From CAVVIG01 sp050249955 (lineage in GTDB: Bacteria > Acidobacteriota > Vicinamibacteria > Vicinamibacterales > CAVVIG01): DNA of 64,000 nt. Both the position numbers and the translations under genes were made by a program. Where the stretch lies: NCBI GenBank assembly GCA_050249955.1, contig JBFWPN010000007.1, positions 248,001 to 312,000 on the forward strand, read 5' to 3'. The notes below the pieces were generated by a model. That model made no database searches. It saw only the letters and a program-made list of their open reading frames with translations, and had not been told where the DNA came from. Position 1 is the stretch's first letter, and each line of letters opens with the position of its first letter. This document shows positions 1 through 7,022 of this stretch, piece by piece.

Positions 1-417
1 GCCGGGTGCCAGCGAACACAGCAAGCGGTCGAGCGGCGAGGCTCCCGGCGCGGAGGGATCTCCTGTGACACGCCCCGTATGCGCGACCGCGCCGGCCTTC
101 TCGATTGCGGCCATCTCGACCAGCGTGCGGGCGATGAGCGGCCGGCTCAACGCGAGCGCCATCGGGACGCGCCCGTCGTGCAGGGCATCGGCACGGAGGG
201 CCGGCACCACGAACTCCTGGGCGAACACGTCTCGCGCGTCGAGCACGTGCGCCCGGAGTGCACCGAGCGCGAGGGCGCGATCGCGGACCGCCTCGAGGAC
301 ACGTCCCTGGCCGAGATCGAGGGTGGCCGTGACCACCTCGGCCCCCTGGCGTTCGCGCAGCCACACAATGGCCGCCGAGCCCGCAAGGCTGCCCGCGTAC
401 GCGAGGACGATACGCAT
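1..417 (-). CDS. argG: Argininosuccinate synthase-like protein, N-terminal part (runs off the left edge)
   Basis: The 139 visible residues follow argininosuccinate synthase closely, including LDLGQG near residue 38 and LSRPLIARTLVEMA near residue 97. Two ATP-site motifs are altered. The PP-loop SGGLDTS reads AGSLAGS at residues 8-14, losing the aspartate, and the usual HGCTGKGNDQ segment is replaced by HTGRVTGD near residue 113. The ATG overlaps the argR stop as TGATG, so the two are co-transcribed, opposite argCBD. Family membership is clear from the alignment, but ligase activity is doubtful. It may be a diverged paralogue or carry a different activity; the C-terminus lies outside the window. 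Confidence 0.7.
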   Translation of the reverse strand, partial: MRIVLAYAGSLAGSAAIVWLRERQGAEVVTATLDLGQGRVLEAVRDRALALGALRAHVLDARDVFAQEFVVPALRADALHDGRVPMALALSRPLIARTLVEMAAIEKAGAVAHTGRVTGDPSAPGASPLDRLLCSLAPG

Positions 418-869
418 CAGAATCCCGCGAATGCCTCGAGGCGCCGGACCAGCGTGGCCGCACGCCGGCCGTCGCGCGCGATTACCAGGATGGTGTCGTC
501 GCCGGCGATGGTGCCCACCGTCTCCGGGAGCCGCGCGCCATCGATGGCGAGCGCGAGCGCCTGCGCCTGGCCTGCGCCGGTGCGGATCACGAGCATCTGC
601 TGCACGCGGTCCACGCGCCGGACGAACTCGGCCGCGGCGCGCGCGAGAGCGTTGTGCGCCGCCTCCGGAGCCGCACCCATGACGCCGGGCCGCTGGTAGG
701 CCCCGTCACCGGCCCTCTTCACGAGCCCGAGCTCCTTGATGTCGCGCGAGATCGTGGCCTGCGTCGCCTCGAAACCCTCGCGCGCGAGCCGACGGCGCAG
801 CGCTTCCTGGCTGTGCAGCGGTTCGCGGTCGACGAGATCGAGGATGGCGCCCTGCCTGCGGGACTTCAT
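417..869 (-). CDS. argR: Arginine repressor ArgR
   Basis: 150 residues, the usual ArgR length. The N-terminal winged helix has the DNA-binding stretch ATQATISRDIKELGLVK at about residues 35-51. The C-terminal oligomerisation and arginine-binding domain carries the signature GTIAGDDTILV near residues 119-129. ArgR hexamers bind ARG boxes when arginine is plentiful and repress biosynthesis. The gene sits between the argG-like gene, which it overlaps as TGATG, and the divergent argC operon. It can therefore control both directions and itself from the 129-bp intergenic region. Confidence 0.95.
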   Translation of the reverse strand: MKSRRQGAILDLVDREPLHSQEALRRRLAREGFEATQATISRDIKELGLVKRAGDGAYQRPGVMGAAPEAAHNALARAAAEFVRRVDRVQQMLVIRTGAGQAQALALAIDGARLPETVGTIAGDDTILVIARDGRRAATLVRRLEAFAGF

Positions 870-920
870 GGATGTCGGTGTGTGCCCGGGATGCGACGGG
901 CCCCTTCAGGATACACGCGT

Positions 921-950
921 TTATGCATACCCGCACCACATTTATGCATC
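921..950. promoter_or_regulatory. Putative ArgR operator (two ATGCAT-centred repeats)
   Basis: Two copies of TTATGCAT begin 21 bp apart, two helical turns, in the argR-argC intergenic region. The palindromic cores ATGCAT lie at 923-928 and 944-949, and a further ATGCAT overlaps the argC start at 999-1004. ARG boxes are A/T-rich inverted repeats and usually come in pairs at about this spacing, so this is the natural candidate for ArgR binding. It lies just upstream of the argC -35 element. Function is inferred. Confidence 0.5.
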
Positions 951-958
951 GATTCCCA

Positions 959-987
959 TTGATCGAACCAGGTGCATCCTGTATAAG
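959..987 (+). promoter_or_regulatory. Predicted sigma-70-type promoter of the argC operon
   Basis: TTGATC at 959-964 and TATAAG at 982-987 are separated by 17 bp. Transcription would start at about 994-999, at or within a few bases of the argC ATG. No ribosome-binding site fits in the remaining space, so the message may be leaderless or nearly so. A second hexamer, TATTCT at 988-993, lies 5 bp before the ATG. Confidence 0.5.
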
Positions 988-998
988 TATTCTTTCCG

Positions 999-2036
999 AT
1001 GCATACAATCACGGACACCGGGAGGACGCCGCCCGCCGCCCATGCGGAGGGTCGGGTACGGGTGGCCGTCGCGGGCGCGACCGGCTTCACCGGACAGGAA
1101 CTGCTGCGCATCCTCTCGCGTCACCCGCAGGTTTCGATTGTGGCGGCCACGTCCTCCGGCGCGACGGCCGCCCGCACGCTGCCGGCGCTGAACCACATCT
1201 GGAAGGGCACCATCGTGCCGCTCCAGCCGGAGGCGCTTGCCCAGGATGCCGACCTGATCTTCCTCGCGTTGCCCGACACGGCGGCTGCGGAGCTGGCCCC
1301 GCACTTCGTGGCAGCCGGCGCACGCGTCATCGACCTGTCGGGCGCCTTCCGCCTGTCGGACGAGGCGCTGCGGCGGAAGTGGTATCCCGAGACCCACGCC
1401 ATTCCGGACGGGCTGGCATACGGACTGACGGAGCATGCGCGCGAGCAGGTGCGCGACGCGCGCCTGGTCGCGAACCCCGGGTGCTATCCCACGGCCGCGC
1501 TGCTCGCGCTGAAGCCGCTGGTCGATGCCGGCGTGCTGCTCCCGGGCGCGGACGTCATCGTCGACGCCAAGTCCGGCGTGTCGGGCGCCGGCAAGACACC
1601 GACCGAGCGGACCCACTTCTCCGAGGTCTACGCCAGCCTCGCGGCCTATGGCGTGCTGCATCATCGGCACGGCGCCGAGATCGAGCAGGGGTTCGGCGGC
1701 GAAGTCACCTTCACGCCGCATCTGCTGCCGATCGACCGGGGCATCCTGGAGACGATCTACGTCCGGGTGAAGCCGGGCACCACCGAAACGACGCTGGGCG
1801 ACATCTACGCGGCGGCGTATGCAGACTCGACCTTCGTACGCGTCGTCGGGTCGGCGCTGCCGGAGATCAAGCACGTGGCGCACACCAACTTCTGCGACAT
1901 CGGGTGGAAGGTGAACGCGTCGGGCCGGGCTGTGCTGGTGTCGGTGATCGACAACCTGCTGAAGGGCGCTTCGGGCCAGGCCGTGCAGAATATGAACCTC
2001 ATGATTGGCGCGCCGGAAGAGGCGGGACTGCTGTGA
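999..2036 (+). CDS. argC: N-acetyl-gamma-glutamyl-phosphate reductase
   Basis: 345 residues, typical of ArgC. It reduces N-acetylglutamyl phosphate to the semialdehyde with NADPH, the third step from glutamate to ornithine. The dinucleotide-binding loop VAGATGFTGQE is at residues 24-34, and the catalytic cysteine sits in NPGCYPTA (Cys162). HHRHGAEIEQG and FTPHLLPIDRGI are also family segments. About 18 residues precede the conserved start of the fold, but the ATG at 999 matches the predicted promoter. It heads the argC-B-D-NAGS-J-F operon; its TGA overlaps the GTG of argB by 4 bp. Confidence 0.95.
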   Translation: MHTITDTGRTPPAAHAEGRVRVAVAGATGFTGQELLRILSRHPQVSIVAATSSGATAARTLPALNHIWKGTIVPLQPEALAQDADLIFLALPDTAAAELAPHFVAAGARVIDLSGAFRLSDEALRRKWYPETHAIPDGLAYGLTEHAREQVRDARLVANPGCYPTAALLALKPLVDAGVLLPGADVIVDAKSGVSGAGKTPTERTHFSEVYASLAAYGVLHHRHGAEIEQGFGGEVTFTPHLLPIDRGILETIYVRVKPGTTETTLGDIYAAAYADSTFVRVVGSALPEIKHVAHTNFCDIGWKVNASGRAVLVSVIDNLLKGASGQAVQNMNLMIGAPEEAGLL

Positions 2037-2872
2037 GCGGGCTCCTCGTCCTGAAATTCGGCGGCGAACTGCTGGAGGATGCCTCCCGCCTGGCGACGGT
2101 GGTGGGCGCAATCGCGGCCATCAGCGCGAAGGGGATTCCGCTCGCGATCGTGCACGGCGGCGGCAAGGAAATCGACGCCGCGCTGAAGGTGGCCGGCATC
2201 GAGAAGAAGCAGGTCGACGGGCTGCGGATCACCGACGAGCCGACGCTCGACGTGGTGGTCAGCGTACTGGCGGGCGCCGTGAACACGCGCTTCGTCGCGG
2301 CGCTGAACACCGCGGGCGTGCCCGCGGTTGGCCTCACGGGTGCGGATGGTGGCTGCGGACGGAGCGAAGCGGCACCGCCGCACCACGCCGTCGACGGCCG
2401 CGTGGTCGACCTCGGCCGCGTCGGCATCCCGCTCGCCTCGGCCGACGTGTCGGTCGTCACCTCGCTGACCGCCGCAGGCTTCGTCCCGGTCGTGGCCTGC
2501 ATCGGCCTGGGGACCGACGGTCGCCTGTTCAACGTCAACGCCGACACGTTCGCGGGCCACCTGGCGGCCCGGCTCCGCGCCAGGCGCCTCGTCATCTCGG
2601 GCACCACCGCCGGTGTGCTCGACGAGACCGGCGCGACGATTCCCGTGGTCGACGTGCCCGGCGTCGCGCAGCTCATTGGCAGCGGGACCGCGACCGCCGG
2701 CATGATCGCCAAGCTCCGCGCGTGCACCGACGCGCTGGCCAGCGGTGTCGGCGACGTGCTCATCGTCGATGGCCGCGACGGCGCGGCGCTCGCAGCCGCA
2801 GCCGCGGACGTAGCGCCAGCCCGTGCCACGAGGCTCGTGCCGGCCCCACCGGTGCCAGCCGGACGCCCGTAA
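2033..2872 (+). CDS. argB: Acetylglutamate kinase
   Basis: 279 residues starting at a GTG that overlaps the argC stop (GTGA). It phosphorylates N-acetylglutamate at the gamma carboxylate. Amino-acid-kinase motifs are present: LKFGGELL near residue 6, the glycine-rich AIVHGGGKEI near residue 40, and the C-terminal GTATAGMIAKL near residue 224, where the lysine contacts ATP. The segment after VGLTGADGG is diverged from the common enzymes. No N-terminal helix typical of arginine-inhibited kinases is visible, so control may be mainly transcriptional; that is inference. Confidence 0.93.
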   Translation: MSGLLVLKFGGELLEDASRLATVVGAIAAISAKGIPLAIVHGGGKEIDAALKVAGIEKKQVDGLRITDEPTLDVVVSVLAGAVNTRFVAALNTAGVPAVGLTGADGGCGRSEAAPPHHAVDGRVVDLGRVGIPLASADVSVVTSLTAAGFVPVVACIGLGTDGRLFNVNADTFAGHLAARLRARRLVISGTTAGVLDETGATIPVVDVPGVAQLIGSGTATAGMIAKLRACTDALASGVGDVLIVDGRDGAALAAAAADVAPARATRLVPAPPVPAGRP

Positions 2873-2983
2873 ATCAACCAGGACCTTTTCCGCACAACAC
2901 GAACCGCAGTAGTGATGTCCGGCTGAGAGGCCGGAGACTTTCCCCAGGTTCCGGCACGACGGCCGGGGATTGGAGACGAGATC
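2873..2983 (+). other. Structured argB-argD spacer
   Basis: This is the only sizeable gap in an otherwise overlapping operon. It can form a hairpin TCCGGC-tgagag-GCCGGA at 2918-2935 and a second CCCC/GGGG-closed stem at about 2943-2969, ending just before the argD ribosome-binding site. Neither is followed by a T-run, so they are not classical terminators. They could protect an mRNA end or tune argD expression. I do not recognise a known riboswitch. Confidence 0.3.
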
Positions 2984-4186
2984 ATGACAATGGTGACTGA
3001 CGACATCCAGACACTGGAAGCCCGGCACGTGCTGCAGACGTACCGCCGGCAGCCGGTGACCTTCGTGCGAGGGAAGGGTGTCCGTCTGTACGACGCGGAC
3101 AACCGGGAGTACATCGACCTGCTGTCGGGCATCGGCGTGACCGCGCTCGGATACGGCCACGAGAAGCTGACGAAGGCCATCGCCGAGCAGGCCGAGACGC
3201 TGCTCCACACGTCGAACCTGTTCTATCACCCGCTCCAGGGGCAGCTCGCTGCCCGCCTGACCACGCTGTCGGGTCTCGAGCGGGCGTTCTTCTGCAACAG
3301 CGGGACGGAAGCCAACGAGGCCTGCCTCAAGTTCGCACGGCGGTACTGGCACACGCTCGGTGAGTCGCGCACCGAGATCATCGCCCTCGAGGAGTCGTTC
3401 CATGGACGGACCATGGGCGCCCTGTCGGTCACGTCCGACGAGCACTACCGGACCCCCTTCGAGCCGCTGCTGCCCGGCGTGAAGTGGATCAGCGGCACGA
3501 AGCCGCAGGCGGTCCTCGACGCGGTGTCGACCAGCACGGCCGCAATCATCCTGGAGCCGATCCAGGGCGAGGGCGGCGTGCGCGCACTCACGCCCGCCTT
3601 CGCCGCGGCGGTGAACGAGGCGTCGCAGAAGACCGGTGCGCTCGTCATCGCGGACGAGGTGCAGTCGGGGTGCGGCCGGACGGGGTATCCCTTCTACTCG
3701 GCGGCAATCGGGCTCAAGCCGCACCTGATGGCGCTCGGCAAGGCGCTCGGCGCGGGTGTCCCGGTGGGGGCCGCGCTCGTGAGCGGCGAAGTGGCCACCA
3801 AGATCATGGCCGGTGACCACGGCACGACCTATGGCGGGAACCTCCTGGCTTGCCGGGCGGCGCTCACGTTCGTGGACGAACTCGTCGGCGGCGGGCTCCT
3901 CTCGCATGTCGGGCGCATCGGCCAGCACTTCGAGCGGCGGCTCGCGGAGCTGCAGGCGAAGCACGCCTGCATCCGGGAGGTGCGTGGCGCGGGCGTGATG
4001 CGCGGCATCGAACTCGACCGCGACGCGGCGGCGATCGTTCCCGCGGGACTCAAGCGCGGCGTGGTCGTGAACAGGACGGCCGAGAACGTGATCCGGCTGC
4101 TCCCCCCGTTCGTCATCGACGAGGCCGACCTCGACGAGGGGCTGTCGCGCCTCGACCAGGCACTCACCGACATCACGACGGCGTGA
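2984..4186 (+). CDS. argD: Acetylornithine aminotransferase
   Basis: 400 residues, class III PLP aminotransferase that converts N-acetylglutamate semialdehyde to N-acetylornithine. Visible motifs are the phosphate-binding FCNSGTEANEA near residue 104, ADEVQSGCGRTG near 224, and the PLP lysine in LGKALGAG (Lys253). A GGAG eight bases before the ATG at 2984 supports this start; a second ATG is two codons on. Members of this family can also serve lysine biosynthesis, but the arginine operon context decides the name. Confidence 0.94.
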   Translation: MTMVTDDIQTLEARHVLQTYRRQPVTFVRGKGVRLYDADNREYIDLLSGIGVTALGYGHEKLTKAIAEQAETLLHTSNLFYHPLQGQLAARLTTLSGLERAFFCNSGTEANEACLKFARRYWHTLGESRTEIIALEESFHGRTMGALSVTSDEHYRTPFEPLLPGVKWISGTKPQAVLDAVSTSTAAIILEPIQGEGGVRALTPAFAAAVNEASQKTGALVIADEVQSGCGRTGYPFYSAAIGLKPHLMALGKALGAGVPVGAALVSGEVATKIMAGDHGTTYGGNLLACRAALTFVDELVGGGLLSHVGRIGQHFERRLAELQAKHACIREVRGAGVMRGIELDRDAAAIVPAGLKRGVVVNRTAENVIRLLPPFVIDEADLDEGLSRLDQALTDITTA

Positions 4187-4716
4187 CCATGGCGACCAGA
4201 CCCGGACGGATCACCCTCAGGACCGGCGCACCGGCGGACGCCCGGCGCATGCATGCGCTCATTGCCGCGGCCCAGGCCGAGGGGCACCTCCTGCCCCGCA
4301 CGCTGCCCGACGTGGCGCACCACGCCACCCGCTTCGTGGTCGCGGTGCGGAGCCGCACGATCGTGGGCTGCGCGGAGCTGGCGCCGCTCAGCTTGCAGGT
4401 CGCCGAGGTGCGATCCCTCGTGGTCGCCCCATCGGCGCGCGGACTTGGAGTCGGGAGCCTGATCGTGGAAGAGCTCCGGGCCCGGGCCCACCGGGACGGC
4501 TTCGACAAGCTGTGCGCCTTCACCCATGCGCCCGGCTACTTCATGCCGATGGGGTTCTCGATCGTCCCGCACCTGTGGGTGACCGAGAAGATCCATACGG
4601 ACTGCGTGCGCTGCCCGCAGTTCCGGCACTGCGGCCAGTACGCGATGGTGCTGCCGCTCGAATCACTGCACGACACCCAGGACCGCGACCACCTGATGGT
4701 CGCCAGACACGCATGA
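4183..4716 (+). CDS. argA: GNAT-type N-acetylglutamate synthase
   Basis: About 175-177 residues with a GNAT fold. The acetyl-CoA motif is VVAPSARGLGVGSLIVEEL near residues 80-99, and FTHAPGYFMPMGF follows near residue 113. A cysteine-rich tail, DCVRCPQFRHC, is typical of short stand-alone acetylglutamate synthases. It should acetylate glutamate to start the pathway. A GTG at 4183 overlaps the argD stop (GTGA), as argB overlaps argC; an ATG at 4189 is the alternative start. It lies between argD and argJ, overlapping argJ as ATGA. The identification rests on the GNAT motif, tail and location. Confidence 0.8.
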   Translation: MTMATRPGRITLRTGAPADARRMHALIAAAQAEGHLLPRTLPDVAHHATRFVVAVRSRTIVGCAELAPLSLQVAEVRSLVVAPSARGLGVGSLIVEELRARAHRDGFDKLCAFTHAPGYFMPMGFSIVPHLWVTEKIHTDCVRCPQFRHCGQYAMVLPLESLHDTQDRDHLMVARHA

Positions 4717-5939
4717 CGACACGAACCGTACAGACGCTCGAGACGTTCCAGGGCGGGGTGGCCTCGCCGCTGGGATTCACCGCCGCCGGCCAGTATGTGG
4801 GCATCAAGGCGCCAGGACGCGGGCTCGACCTCGCGCTCATCGTCTCGGACAGGCCCGCAACGGCCGCCGGGATGTTCACGACGAACAGGGCGCAGGCCGC
4901 CCCGGTCACCGTCACCCGGGCGAACCTCGCGGCATCGCGCGGTGTCGCGCGGGCCATCGTCGTGAACAGCGGCTGCGCCAATGCCTGCACCGGCACGGTC
5001 GGCATGGACGACGCGCGCGAGATGACGACGCTGACCGCGTCGCTGGTGGGCTGTCCGGCGGATCAGGTGCTGGTCGCCTCCACCGGCGTCATCGGCGTGA
5101 ACCTCAAGATGGACAGGATCCGAGAGGGTCTGCCCAACGCCTTCGCCAGCCTCGGCGCCGACCAGGGACCGGCAGCGGCCCGGGCGATCATGACCACCGA
5201 TCCGTTCCCGAAGGAGGCGGCGGCCCGCGTGAACATCGGCACTGGCACCGTGACCGTCGGGGGCACCGCGAAGGGCTCCGGCATGATCGAGCCGATGATG
5301 GCCACCATGCTGGGCTTCATCACCACCGATGCGGCGGTGCCGCTTCCCTTGCTCGAGCGCGCGCTGCGCGAGGTGGTGAACGACACGTTCAATGCCATCA
5401 CCGTCGACGGCGAATGCTCGACCAACGACTGCGTCATGATCCTCGCCAACGGCGCGAGCGGCGTGACGATCGACGAGCAGGGCTACGAGGCATTCGCGGA
5501 AGCGGTTCGGGCCGTCTGCCTGCCACTCGCGCTCGGCATCGTACGCGGGGGTGAGGGCGCCACCAAGCTCGTCACCGTGAACGTCACGGGGGCGGCAACG
5601 GCCGACGAGGCTCGCAAGTGCGCGAAGGCCATCGCCAACTCCCCGCTGGTGAAGACCGCCATCCACGGCGGCGACCCGAACTGGGGTCGGCTGATCGCCG
5701 TGGCCGGCCGGGCGGGCGTCGCGTTCGAGCTGGAGAAGGCTGCGGTCACCATCGGTCCCATCCAGCTGTTCAGGGATGGGCGACCGTACGACGACCTGGC
5801 ACCGGCAGCCGCGAACTACCTGAGGAACGACGACATCACGGTGGGTGTCCACCTCGGTGCCGGCAGCGCGTCGTCCACCGTCTGGACCTGCGACCTGAGC
5901 GCCGAGTACGTGAAGATCAACGCCGAGTACCGGACGTAG
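4713..5939 (+). CDS. argJ: Ornithine acetyltransferase / ArgJ
   Basis: 408 residues. ArgJ moves the acetyl group from acetylornithine to glutamate, recycling it, and some versions also use acetyl-CoA. The self-cleavage site is visible as KGSGMIEPMMATMLGF; Thr198 would become the N-terminal nucleophile of the beta chain. Other family segments are VVNSGCANACTG near residue 83 and HGGDPNWGRLIAVAG near residue 317. The ATG at 4713 overlaps the upstream stop as ATGA. Because a separate acetylglutamate synthase precedes it, this ArgJ may need only the recycling activity; that is inference. Confidence 0.95.
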   Translation: MTTRTVQTLETFQGGVASPLGFTAAGQYVGIKAPGRGLDLALIVSDRPATAAGMFTTNRAQAAPVTVTRANLAASRGVARAIVVNSGCANACTGTVGMDDAREMTTLTASLVGCPADQVLVASTGVIGVNLKMDRIREGLPNAFASLGADQGPAAARAIMTTDPFPKEAAARVNIGTGTVTVGGTAKGSGMIEPMMATMLGFITTDAAVPLPLLERALREVVNDTFNAITVDGECSTNDCVMILANGASGVTIDEQGYEAFAEAVRAVCLPLALGIVRGGEGATKLVTVNVTGAATADEARKCAKAIANSPLVKTAIHGGDPNWGRLIAVAGRAGVAFELEKAAVTIGPIQLFRDGRPYDDLAPAAANYLRNDDITVGVHLGAGSASSTVWTCDLSAEYVKINAEYRT

Positions 5940-5943
5940 CCGT

Positions 5944-6897
5944 ATGAGCACCGCTGCGCCAGCCCGCAAGGACTTCCTCTCCGTCCTCGACTTCGAGGTG
6001 GCCGACCTCGAGCGCTGCCTCGAGATTGCCGCGCACGTGAAGGCAGACCGTCCGCTCGGACGCCAGGCCCCCACGGCCGGCGCACTCGAGGGACGCCACG
6101 TGGCCATGCTGTTCGAGAAGGCCTCCCTGCGTACGCGGTCGACGTTCGAGATCGCCGTCGTGGAGCTCGGTGGCAATGTGGTGGCGCTCCAGCCCGATGC
6201 GGCACTCGGCAAACGCGAGCCGGTGGCTGACGTGGCCCGCAACCTCGAGCGATGGGTCGACGGCATCGTCATCCGGACGTTCTCGCAGAAGGTGCTCGAG
6301 GAGTTCGCGGCGGCGGCCCCGAGGCTGCGGGTCATCAACGCCCTCAGCGACGACCAGCATCCCTGCCAGGCGCTCGCAGACATGCTGACGTTGCGCGAGC
6401 AGTGGGGCACGCTGAAGGGTCGGACGCTGGCGTACGTGGGCGACGGGAACAACGTCGCCGTGTCACTGGTCCACGCCACGCTGATGCTCGGCGTGAACAT
6501 CCACGTCATCAGCCCGGACGGGTACACCCTGCCCGAGTGGGCGCTGCAGCAGGCCGCTGCCGCGGCGCGGCACGGCGCGCGGCTGCGCCTCTTCAGCGAC
6601 GCCGCAGACGGAGTGGCCGGGGTCGACGCCGTGTACACGGACACGTGGACGTCGATGGGCCAGGAGGCCGAGGCCGAAGTGCGGCGCCAGGTGTTCGGCC
6701 CCTACCAGGTGAACGAGTCCCTGATGTCCCAGGCCAAGCCGGGGGCGTTGTTCATGCACTGCCTGCCGGCGCATCGGGGCGAGGAAGTGACCGCCGACGT
6801 GTTCGAGTCGGCAGCCTCGGTCGTGTTCGACCAGGCGGAGAACCGGCTGCACGTGCAGAAGGCGCTCCTCTCGATGCTCCTGTCCGGCCGCAGCTGA
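5944..6897 (+). CDS. argF: Ornithine carbamoyltransferase
   Basis: 317 residues. It forms citrulline from ornithine and carbamoyl phosphate. The carbamoyl-phosphate site is FEKASLRTRSTFE, residues 57-69, a SLRTR variant of the common STRTR. DDQHPCQ at 136-142 and FMHCLPAHRGEEV near residue 267 give the ornithine-type signature rather than aspartate-type. It starts five bases after argJ and closes the operon. The next step, argininosuccinate synthesis, would fall to the divergent argG-like gene, whose ATP site is altered. Confidence 0.93.
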   Translation: MSTAAPARKDFLSVLDFEVADLERCLEIAAHVKADRPLGRQAPTAGALEGRHVAMLFEKASLRTRSTFEIAVVELGGNVVALQPDAALGKREPVADVARNLERWVDGIVIRTFSQKVLEEFAAAAPRLRVINALSDDQHPCQALADMLTLREQWGTLKGRTLAYVGDGNNVAVSLVHATLMLGVNIHVISPDGYTLPEWALQQAAAAARHGARLRLFSDAADGVAGVDAVYTDTWTSMGQEAEAEVRRQVFGPYQVNESLMSQAKPGALFMHCLPAHRGEEVTADVFESAASVVFDQAENRLHVQKALLSMLLSGRS

Positions 6898-7006
6898 CGA
6901 CACTCGTCACGGACTGGCGACGGGCGGTCGCGCCCGGGCACCAGGCACCAGGTCCGCAACCGGGTGCCCGCGAGGCTCGCGCTCCCGGTCCCCGCTCGGC
7001 GTCCGA

Positions 7007-7012
7007 TATAAT
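7007..7012 (+). promoter_or_regulatory. Perfect -10 box upstream of the acyl-CoA ligase gene
   Basis: TATAAT lies 10 bp before the ATG at 7023. Transcription would begin only a few bases before the start codon, and there is no room for a Shine-Dalgarno sequence. No good -35 element is visible 16-18 bp upstream. Confidence 0.45.
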
Positions 7013-7022
7013 CGCGCCGCTG

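Noticed and set aside
2918..2969. Riboswitch ahead of argD
   Set aside because: The stems do not match any riboswitch I know and there is no terminator or anti-terminator pair. Kept only as a structured spacer.
1805..3964. A 719-codon minus-strand frame opposite argC, argB and argD
   Set aside because: The arg genes are clear and overlap as an operon; the antisense frame has no family features.
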